Positions 15,950 to 22,089 of a stretch of 64,000 nucleotides of DNA are shown here, piece after piece. Every line of letters begins with the position of its first letter. Within the stretch, counting starts at the first letter, position 1. This DNA comes from Dehalococcoides mccartyi (lineage in GTDB: Bacteria > Chloroflexota > Dehalococcoidia > Dehalococcoidales > Dehalococcoidaceae). The DNA is taken from the NCBI RefSeq assembly GCF_001889305.1, contig NZ_CP013074.1, forward strand, positions 248,001 to 312,000, read 5' to 3'. A model generated the notes under the pieces. The model saw only the letters and a program-made list of their open reading frames with translations. It had not been told where the DNA came from and searched no databases. The translations under genes were made by a program, and so were the position numbers.

Positions 15950-16336
15950 ATGGCGCTATATGCAGATATCATCGAGATAGTCGCCCCCAGCCAGGCTGCT
16001 GCAGGGAACAAGGTAGACATTACCATTAAGGTAAAGAATACCTACTCTGCGGTTATAAGCATCATGATAGGCGGCGCTTTAGAATACGGCGTCTCACCCT
16101 GGCCGGGGATCAATGTCCCTGAGAACTGGGCGAACGTCAACGGCGGTGCCACATATTCATCTAGTGCTTCTTTTGTAATGCCGGACCGACGAGTAACAAT
16201 ACACGCTTATAGCTACTGGTATGGTTCCGATGGCTACTGGTATTTCGATGACGAGTTTACCAAATCGGTGGAAATTACCGCATTATCAGAGCCATCGATC
16301 TCGGATTTCCGTATCGCTGACTTTATCAAGGTTTAG
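15950..16336 (+). CDS. Ig-like beta protein with C-terminal SISDF tag
   Basis: A 128-aa beta-rich protein (IIEIVAPSQAAAGNKVDITI opens an Ig-like strand pattern). It ends in EPSISDFRIADFIKV, which matches the last 15 residues of the next protein (DPSITEFKISDFAKV). The body of the two is otherwise only weakly alike, so the tail looks like a conserved sorting or docking peptide. No membrane span. Confidence 0.6.
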   Translation: MALYADIIEIVAPSQAAAGNKVDITIKVKNTYSAVISIMIGGALEYGVSPWPGINVPENWANVNGGATYSSSASFVMPDRRVTIHAYSYWYGSDGYWYFDDEFTKSVEITALSEPSISDFRIADFIKV

Positions 16337-16346
16337 GAGGAAAACT

Positions 16347-16949
16347 ATGGCACTCAAAACATTGGATTTAAATCTGGGATGGTTCAAGCTGCTCGAAGAT
16401 GATTCTGTCCAGCAGATGGAAGATCCCGCTGTATCAGGCTGGTATATTGACTCAAGAACAGGACAGCGTGTCTTCTATGATTCCACTGCCGGGAAATTCT
16501 TTACTCTCGCGGGTGGTGTTTATATTCCGCTGGGATACATGAATCCCGCACCGAAGCAAGTAGCCGTGGCCCCTGGCGACCGGCTTAAAATTACTTTGTC
16601 TTTCAAATACACCGGACCAGCGATAACAGGGATCACCGGATACTACAGCATTGGTATCAACGGGATATTCGGTTTTGACGAGAGGCTCACACAGAGGACT
16701 TCGTTTAATGTTCCTCAGGTAACCACCCCTCCGTCATCTCCGAACGTGAGTGATTCCTATACTTTTACTATTCCGACCGGTATTGGTACCAACTGGGATG
16801 ACATCTACGTTAAGATTTTTGGTGGCAGCCCCAGCATCGGTGGAGAAGCAACCACATCATTCCTGTTTGGCTACGAGAATGCCTTGACTATTGCCGGTGT
16901 TGATCCCAGTATCACGGAGTTCAAGATTAGCGACTTTGCCAAGGTCTAG
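16347..16949 (+). CDS. Ig-like beta protein with C-terminal SITEF tag
   Basis: A 200-aa protein from ATG 16347 behind TAGGAGG. Residues 20-65 (VSGWYIDSRTGQRVFYD) resemble a small beta module. Residues 75-180 carry an Ig-like pattern (APGDRLKITLSFKYTG) shared with the next protein (VGDTVRVTVSFKYIVG). It ends in the DPSITEFKISDFAKV tag also found at the end of the preceding protein. Likely a surface or virion component. Confidence 0.6.
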   Translation: MALKTLDLNLGWFKLLEDDSVQQMEDPAVSGWYIDSRTGQRVFYDSTAGKFFTLAGGVYIPLGYMNPAPKQVAVAPGDRLKITLSFKYTGPAITGITGYYSIGINGIFGFDERLTQRTSFNVPQVTTPPSSPNVSDSYTFTIPTGIGTNWDDIYVKIFGGSPSIGGEATTSFLFGYENALTIAGVDPSITEFKISDFAKV

Positions 16950-16957
16950 GAGGAAAC

Positions 16958-17428
16958 ATGACCCTGGATATAGTCCTGGCGCCGATGGCGCTGGAACAGA
17001 AAACATTTAACGTTGGGGATACTGTCAGGGTGACCGTCTCCTTTAAATATATCGTTGGTGTAAATAAGACGGTAAGACTGATGGCAGGTCCTTACTATAC
17101 CAATCTATTCGGTAAGCACATGGTTGATCAGTGTGTGGGGGACGCCGATGTAGCGTTGGTTCCTGCCTCGACTCCAGCAGAACAAACGGCTACAGTCGAC
17201 TTCATCCTTATACCGAAAGCGACCGGCGGTATTGATGATGGCACTTACGGCTTAAGGGTTTGGATCGAGGATACTAATGCTTTGGCTGAGCAGGATAACG
17301 TGGTTATAGTAACCGGCAATCCCAGTAGCAGCGATATGTTCAGCTCCATCATGCCCATGATAATGATGCTCATGATGATGGGAATGATCATGCCGATGAC
17401 CCAGCAGATGGGTGAGGGAGCCGAATAA
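16958..17428 (+). CDS. Ig-like beta protein with Met-rich C-terminal anchor
   Basis: A 156-aa protein. Residues 10-120 are an Ig-like beta domain (VRVTVSFKY, ATVDFILIPKA, GTYGLRVWIED). The end is a Met-rich membrane span (MFSSIMPMIMMLMMMGMIMP) nearly identical in pattern to the products at 8503 and 8759, then a short acidic tail. Topology is therefore a soluble domain anchored by its C-terminus. It shares TAATG with the recombinase gene downstream. Confidence 0.65.
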   Translation: MTLDIVLAPMALEQKTFNVGDTVRVTVSFKYIVGVNKTVRLMAGPYYTNLFGKHMVDQCVGDADVALVPASTPAEQTATVDFILIPKATGGIDDGTYGLRVWIEDTNALAEQDNVVIVTGNPSSSDMFSSIMPMIMMLMMMGMIMPMTQQMGEGAE

Positions 17429-18102
17429 TGGTGAAAGCCTACCTCGAAATACAGGAGATTGAACAGCTCGAACAGGCTGCAGAATATTTGCGGGATAAGC
17501 TGCTAATTCGCCTTTTATTTCATTTGGGTTGTCGGGTATCCGAAGCGCTGGGAATTAAAACGAGCGATATTGATTTTAAGCAGGGTTTAGTTACAATCCA
17601 GTATCTTAAGCAACGAATCAAGCTTTCCTGCCCGGAGTGTAATGCCAGGCTAGGAAAAGAGCACAAATATTGCCCGGTATGCGGGAAAAAGGTAGACAAG
17701 GCCTTATCTGATGAAAAAGAGCACCGTAAATTCCGTACTCTGCCCTTGGATGAAGATACATTGAAGATGCTGAAGGAGTATATAGGTCGGGGAGGAGCTA
17801 ATCACCAAAATAAATTGATATTTGCTTTAACTCGTCACCGAGCTTGGCAGATTATCCGGGATTGTGCTGAAAGAGCTCAACTCCCGCACCTGGTAAATTC
17901 TGAAACCGGTAAGGAGCACAATGTAAGTCCTCACCGCCTTCGAGATGCCTTCGCCGTCCATGCGGTCAAACTGGATGATTCAGGTGATGGTATCAGGCTG
18001 CTTCAAGAACACTTGGGACACCAGAGCATTGTTACGACGATGAAATACCGGAAGGTATCCGGTGAAGAGCAGCGTGAGTGGTATGAAAAATTATGGAATT
18101 GA
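17428..18102 (+). CDS. Minimal tyrosine recombinase with inserted zinc ribbon
   Basis: A 224-aa catalytic domain of the XerC/lambda-integrase family. Visible residues: Arg36 in GCRVSEAL, His169-x-x-Arg172 in HRLRDAF, His198 in LGHQS and Tyr207 in MKYRKV. A four-Cys zinc ribbon (C68, C71, C82, C85: CPEC...CPVC) is inserted between the beta strands after box I. The usual N-terminal SAM-like DNA-binding domain is absent. The gene is embedded in the structural operon, overlapping its neighbour, rather than next to the regulatory switch. It may act in integration, dimer resolution or DNA inversion. Confidence 0.85.
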   Translation: MVKAYLEIQEIEQLEQAAEYLRDKLLIRLLFHLGCRVSEALGIKTSDIDFKQGLVTIQYLKQRIKLSCPECNARLGKEHKYCPVCGKKVDKALSDEKEHRKFRTLPLDEDTLKMLKEYIGRGGANHQNKLIFALTRHRAWQIIRDCAERAQLPHLVNSETGKEHNVSPHRLRDAFAVHAVKLDDSGDGIRLLQEHLGHQSIVTTMKYRKVSGEEQREWYEKLWN

Positions 18103-18105
18103 GCC

Positions 18106-18309
18106 ATGGAAGAAGAATTTGAAGACGAGGTACTCACTTTCATGATGAAGGCTATTATCGTAACTGGTTGTATCGCGGTGCTTATGCCTTCACTAATGAA
18201 TGCTTTCGCAACCGGGCAAGCGGTTGCTCCATTATCGAACAGGTTGTACCTTGATCCTGATACCGGAAACTACTGGGTGTATGTACCTGAAGAGGAGGCA
18301 AGCAAATGA
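18106..18309 (+). CDS. Small single-span membrane protein
   Basis: A 67-aa protein with an acidic N-terminus (MEEEFEDEV), one hydrophobic span (about residues 12-34, with MM and M-P-S-L-M), and a polar tail (LYLDPDTGNYWVYVPEEE). The layout resembles the other small anchors of the operon, reversed relative to them. It overlaps the next gene by ATGA. No family is recognised. Confidence 0.55.
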   Translation: MEEEFEDEVLTFMMKAIIVTGCIAVLMPSLMNAFATGQAVAPLSNRLYLDPDTGNYWVYVPEEEASK

Positions 18310-18698
18310 CTTGGAAAAAGGTGATGCTCGAGGGTGATGTAGCTGTCCTATCTGATACGGTACCTGAAAATGTCGACTTCAACGCTGCGTCGGCAGGTGT
18401 AGCTGCCGGGGCATCACGACAGGATCATAAACACGATGTCCCTGAATCTCTGGTCGGTGATTTGGCGGCGGTCGATGGCCAGGCGGCAGCAGTCGGAACA
18501 GCAAACAAGTTTGTTAGGGCCGATCACCGGCACGCACTGGGTCCGCTACAAGCTAATCTTGACTGTAACCAGAAGCAGCTTGTTGGCCAGGTGATACATG
18601 TTGCCGCGGCAGCTCCTAATTCTGGAACCGAGGTCGAGGGGCAAATCTACTATAACTCCACTGGTGGTGACAAACATCCCTATATTTGGGTGCCTTAA
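18306..18698 (+). CDS. Tail-fibre-like protein (MTWKK group)
   Basis: A 130-aa protein. The segment AASAGVAAGASRQDHKHDVP, repeated more loosely as AVGTANKFVRADHRHALGPL, is the type of collar repeat seen in phage tail-fibre and baseplate proteins, where the DHKH/DHRH histidines may bind metal. The end (GQIYYNSTGGDKHPYIWVP) also resembles fibre tips. The N-terminus MTWKKVMLEGD matches MSWKKMMLDGD of the 18941 product. This is the clearest phage-structural signal in the operon. Confidence 0.65.
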   Translation: MTWKKVMLEGDVAVLSDTVPENVDFNAASAGVAAGASRQDHKHDVPESLVGDLAAVDGQAAAVGTANKFVRADHRHALGPLQANLDCNQKQLVGQVIHVAAAAPNSGTEVEGQIYYNSTGGDKHPYIWVP

Positions 18699-18707
18699 GG
18701 AGAAAAG

Positions 18708-18944
18708 ATGAAAACAAAAGACCTTTTAGAACAGTTTGAAAAGACCTACCGTGAGGAGAAACAAAAAGAAGCGGAAGAGTTGCATAATGCCCTGGTTTCC
18801 GTTTTATCCGAGCATAAGGCCGAAATACAAACTGTATTGTACGTCCTTGAGATGGTTAAGTTCGAACTGCTTGAGGATAGATTTAAACAGTTGTTTGCAA
18901 GTGCGCCAAAACCTGGAGAAATACGTTTCGGGAAGCCTGAATGA
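18708..18944 (+). CDS. Small helical hypothetical protein
   Basis: A 78-aa protein, Glu/Lys-rich and helical (LEQFEKTYREEKQKEAEELH, then an amphipathic helix), probably a coiled coil. Its end overlaps the next gene by ATGA. No family is recognised. Located between two MxWKK-type proteins, it may be a chaperone or assembly factor for them, by context only. Confidence 0.5.
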   Translation: MKTKDLLEQFEKTYREEKQKEAEELHNALVSVLSEHKAEIQTVLYVLEMVKFELLEDRFKQLFASAPKPGEIRFGKPE

Positions 18945-19243
18945 GCTGGAAGAAGATGATGCTGGACGGTGATGCTGGAGGTGGACCCGCTTTGAAGGGA
19001 ACGGTGGCTGTCGATCCGCCTAGTATTACCAAGGCTTCGACAGAAAACGTGGATGTCAGTGTGAGCGGGGTATTGACCACCCACAAAGTCTACGTCCAAT
19101 GTCAGTCGGACCTTGAGAACGGTCTAGTCTGCATTGCTGCTTACTGTCCGACCAATGGAACCCTCAGATTCCGGATCAGCAACTGGTCTTCTTCAGCTAT
19201 AGACGGAGCTCAAAGAACATGGGCTTATCAGGCTTATACATAG
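18941..19243 (+). CDS. Beta-rich protein (MSWKK group)
   Basis: A 100-aa protein whose first 11 residues (MSWKKMMLDGD) match those of the 18306 product. The rest is a small beta domain (STENVDVSVSGVLTTHKVYV, then NGTLRFRISNWSSS) with two cysteines. It appears to be a second fibre-like or receptor-facing protein using the same N-terminal attachment peptide. No family is recognised. Confidence 0.55.
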   Translation: MSWKKMMLDGDAGGGPALKGTVAVDPPSITKASTENVDVSVSGVLTTHKVYVQCQSDLENGLVCIAAYCPTNGTLRFRISNWSSSAIDGAQRTWAYQAYT

Positions 19244-19244
19244 A

Positions 19245-19550
19245 ATGGCATGGAAGAAATTGATACTGCAAAAATCAAATCAATCAGGACGATTTGAGGT
19301 AATCGGCCAATGTAATCGTTGTGGCCAGTGCTGCATTTGCTGGATTTATAACCAACCTGATCAGCCGGCAGAGGTATTACCAAAAAAAGGTTGGTGCCCT
19401 GATTTGGATCAAGAGTCGGGACGCTGTCGGATATGGGAAAACAGACCTGAAGGGTGCCGTAACTTTCCAACTCTGAGAGATTTCGACTTGGGAGCGGTAC
19501 CCGACAAGTGTGGATTCAGGCTGGTATCAGGAGGTAATGAAAATGGGTAA
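19245..19550 (+). CDS. Cysteine-cluster (YkgJ-like) protein with MAWKK N-terminus
   Basis: A 101-aa protein. Residues 24-90 contain the YkgJ-type cysteine pattern (CNRCGQCC...C, then GWCPDLDQESGRCRIWENRP, CRNFP), a family thought to bind zinc or iron-sulfur clusters. The first 9 residues (MAWKKLILQ) match the MTWKK and MSWKK starts of the two neighbouring fibre-like proteins, which normal YkgJ proteins lack. It overlaps the next gene by 8 nt. It may modify or mature its neighbours. Confidence 0.65.
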   Translation: MAWKKLILQKSNQSGRFEVIGQCNRCGQCCICWIYNQPDQPAEVLPKKGWCPDLDQESGRCRIWENRPEGCRNFPTLRDFDLGAVPDKCGFRLVSGGNENG

Positions 19551-19848
19551 ATATGCGAATCACGAAGAATTTGGGATCAACGCTCCGATAAACTACCGGG
19601 AAGATTCTACTAGCGAGTCTTTCCTTAAAGGTATGTCGGTAATTGCTCCATCGGGTATGAAGCCGAAGGTCTTGCGAGGTAAAAAGTTCGAGGAGAAAAC
19701 CGATTTCAAGGCTTCCGCACGGTGGCACAAGAATTTCGATTTAGCGATGTTCGGTGGCTCAGATATCGGGACGTCAAATTATGAATCTAATCAAATGAAT
19801 TTAGAAGGAAAAATCAATGGCGTAAAAAGAATACCCGGGAGGCAATGA
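19543..19848 (+). CDS. MGKYA-family protein (paralogue 2)
   Basis: A 101-aa protein from ATG 19543 behind GGAGGT. It is homologous to the 70-aa product of 8161 over the first 75 residues (MGKYA, EF, PINYRE, GM then IAPSGMKPK, DLAMF), with about 27 extra C-terminal residues. ATGA overlap joins it to the DUF192-ArdC gene. No known family is recognised. Confidence 0.65.
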   Translation: MGKYANHEEFGINAPINYREDSTSESFLKGMSVIAPSGMKPKVLRGKKFEEKTDFKASARWHKNFDLAMFGGSDIGTSNYESNQMNLEGKINGVKRIPGRQ

Positions 19849-21497
19849 TGGCAGGACAGGTCAAAATAACGATTGGAGATAAAGAGTGGTTAGCTTCCCT
19901 ATCCAGCACATACTGGGAGTTGGTGCAAGGACTTGGCGGTATTCCCGAGATGGAGGCCGGTACGGGAATGCTATTCGATTTGGGTTTTACTCAGGATATC
20001 ACCGTAACCACTGAGCCGATGCTTTTCCCGCTGGATATTGCCTTCTTATCCGAGGACATGGTAATTACCGAGATCTATCGCAATGTTCAGCCGGGATATC
20101 TTGTACATGCAACGATACCTCCTCGTTATTTCATTGAGGTTAATGCCGGTGAGCTTGAAGGTATAGAAGAAGGCGCCCAAGTATCGTTTGAATTACTGAC
20201 CCTTGTAAGCACCGTAGAAGCCTCTGATTGGATGACTCCGATGATTTCCCTTATGGGTTTTACTCTAATGGGTGTTTTCGCAGTAAGCCTGGTACGTGAC
20301 TTGGTGAAAGAACAACCGGAGGAGGTCAGGCATCTACGGTTGGTTAAGTCCAGTCGATCTGATGCTGGCTTGCTAGATCCCCGACGTTTTCCAAAAAGGA
20401 CCGAATCACTGAACAGGCTCGGAGCTTATGATGTGGTTCATGTACACGATGATGGCGATCTAACTGTCCTCAGCCGCGGCAAGCTGTATGTAGTAACTAC
20501 CGGAGGTGAAGTCTTCAAGCAGGAGCCCGATTCTTATGACAGCCCAAACCAGGTAGCTGGAGCATGTGAGAGGATTTCGCCACAATATTACGGTCTATTG
20601 AGGTGGGTTGGTGTTCCGTTGCCGGACTACAGCTTCGCGATTGAATCCGAAGTCAAAGAACGCAAGATTGACGATGTTTTGAAACGGCTCAAGGAAGGGG
20701 TCGATGGTATCCAGCAAAGCGACAACTTTAGGACATTCTTGCTTACCATGTCCAAGTTTCACGATTACAGCATCGGTAACTTGATACTGATCATGCTCCA
20801 GAACCCTGACGCTACCCGGGTCGCCGGTTTCAGTACTTGGAAAGGTTTATATCGTTGGGTTAAAAAAGGCGAAAAGGGAATTGCTATTCTGGCTCCGTGT
20901 ATGCCTCCTAAGAAAAAGATACTTGAACCTTCTGAAACTGAGACTGCACAGGATGAAGAGGAAACGGAGATCCGACCGATCTATTTCAAAGTGGTCCACG
21001 TTTTTGATGTTAGTCAAACAGAAGGGAAACCTCTTCCCGAATTTGAAGTTCCACCTCTTACCGGTGAAGCAAATGAAAAATTATTTGAGCAAGTTATGCA
21101 TCTGGCAGAATCACAAGGCCTTGAGGTCAGTTTTGAATCAAAGCCGGATCAGGATCCGGATATCAAGGGTTACTACACGGGCAAAAGTATCTGGGTTCGA
21201 CCGGAAGAATCACGAGCTCAGCAATTAAAAACACTGTTGCATGAAGTTGCTCATTATTACTCTGAGGGGGTATTTCGCATACCACGGAGTGATGCCGAAA
21301 CCATTGCCGAAAGCGTGGCATTTACTATCGGCGCTCATTATGGTTTTGACACCGGTGCCCGCTCATTCCCCTATGTAGCAATCTGGTCCAAGGATAAGAA
21401 AGTTCTTGAAGCTAACTTGGCTGCTATACGCAAAGTAGCAGACAAGATATTCGATGGTCTTGAGCAAACCGCCAGAAAATTGATAGAGGTAGCCTAA
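19845..21497 (+). CDS. DUF192 - membrane span - ArdC-like - zincin metallopeptidase fusion
   Basis: A 550-aa fusion. Residues about 40-118 resemble DUF192 (GMLFDLG, PLDIAFLSEDMVI, then RYFIEVNAGEL and GIEEGAQVSF). A hydrophobic span follows (about 131-151). Residues about 265-390 match the ArdC N-terminal DNA-binding domain (SKFHDYSIGNLILIM, FSTWKGLYRWVKKGEKGIAI). Residues 400-550 are a zincin with HEVAH at 466-470 and a downstream Glu in AETIAESVAF. ArdC proteins protect incoming DNA from restriction. Membrane anchoring and the DUF192 part are unusual and suggest delivery at entry or packaging in the particle. Confidence 0.8.
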   Translation: MMAGQVKITIGDKEWLASLSSTYWELVQGLGGIPEMEAGTGMLFDLGFTQDITVTTEPMLFPLDIAFLSEDMVITEIYRNVQPGYLVHATIPPRYFIEVNAGELEGIEEGAQVSFELLTLVSTVEASDWMTPMISLMGFTLMGVFAVSLVRDLVKEQPEEVRHLRLVKSSRSDAGLLDPRRFPKRTESLNRLGAYDVVHVHDDGDLTVLSRGKLYVVTTGGEVFKQEPDSYDSPNQVAGACERISPQYYGLLRWVGVPLPDYSFAIESEVKERKIDDVLKRLKEGVDGIQQSDNFRTFLLTMSKFHDYSIGNLILIMLQNPDATRVAGFSTWKGLYRWVKKGEKGIAILAPCMPPKKKILEPSETETAQDEEETEIRPIYFKVVHVFDVSQTEGKPLPEFEVPPLTGEANEKLFEQVMHLAESQGLEVSFESKPDQDPDIKGYYTGKSIWVRPEESRAQQLKTLLHEVAHYYSEGVFRIPRSDAETIAESVAFTIGAHYGFDTGARSFPYVAIWSKDKKVLEANLAAIRKVADKIFDGLEQTARKLIEVA

Positions 21498-21500
21498 CTC

Positions 21501-22034
21501 ATGGTAATCCGACTAGCACCTACAAGAGGTGGATTCCTCCGTCCATTTGGCTGCGGGTGGTTTATTCGGGAATACCTTATGGGTAAAGGCCCTGAAGGTT
21601 CAAGGAAAATAGATCCTGAGCGAGGTGCTCCCCAGGCTGACATCAACTTCGAATACAAGGAGGCTTTAGCACGTGCTACAGCCAGGGAGCGAGCTGAGCG
21701 AATCATAAGTAACATGGTGGTCAAAGGTGCTGATGTTTCCGAAGAAGAAGCCGAGAAAATTTACCAGCGTGAGTTGAAACGAGTCTCCCGCAAGTTCACG
21801 CATATGCGGTATCATTCTTTTCTCATGTATTTTGGGGTACTAAAAAGGCTGGGATGGGTTGAAGTCACTCATAAAACTGAAGCTTCAACAATCCAAGATA
21901 ACTATTCCCCGGCTCCGGAGCGGACTTACTACCGACTTACGAAAACTGGCATAAAAGCCGGTGATGATCTCTGGTCTAATCCACTCTTCACATTGTATCC
22001 CGAGGTCGGCCCCAGCCACACGAAGAGAGCTTAA
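21501..22034 (+). CDS. Hypothetical protein, last gene of the operon
   Basis: A 177-aa protein. The C-terminal half looks like a winged helix (SFLMYFGVLKRLGWVEVTHK, then RTYYRLTKTG), preceded by a charged helical region (ARATARERAERI). The N-terminus (LAPTRGGFLRPFGCGWFIREYL) is compact. It begins 4 nt after the ArdC fusion. It could be a DNA-binding accessory of that protein. No terminator is visible in the 55 bp before the convergent TIR gene. Confidence 0.55.
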   Translation: MVIRLAPTRGGFLRPFGCGWFIREYLMGKGPEGSRKIDPERGAPQADINFEYKEALARATARERAERIISNMVVKGADVSEEEAEKIYQRELKRVSRKFTHMRYHSFLMYFGVLKRLGWVEVTHKTEASTIQDNYSPAPERTYYRLTKTGIKAGDDLWSNPLFTLYPEVGPSHTKRA

Positions 22035-22089
22035 CAACCAAAAGAATCCCACAAAATCTCAGCGCATAAATTTGAAAAATCTCTTGACT

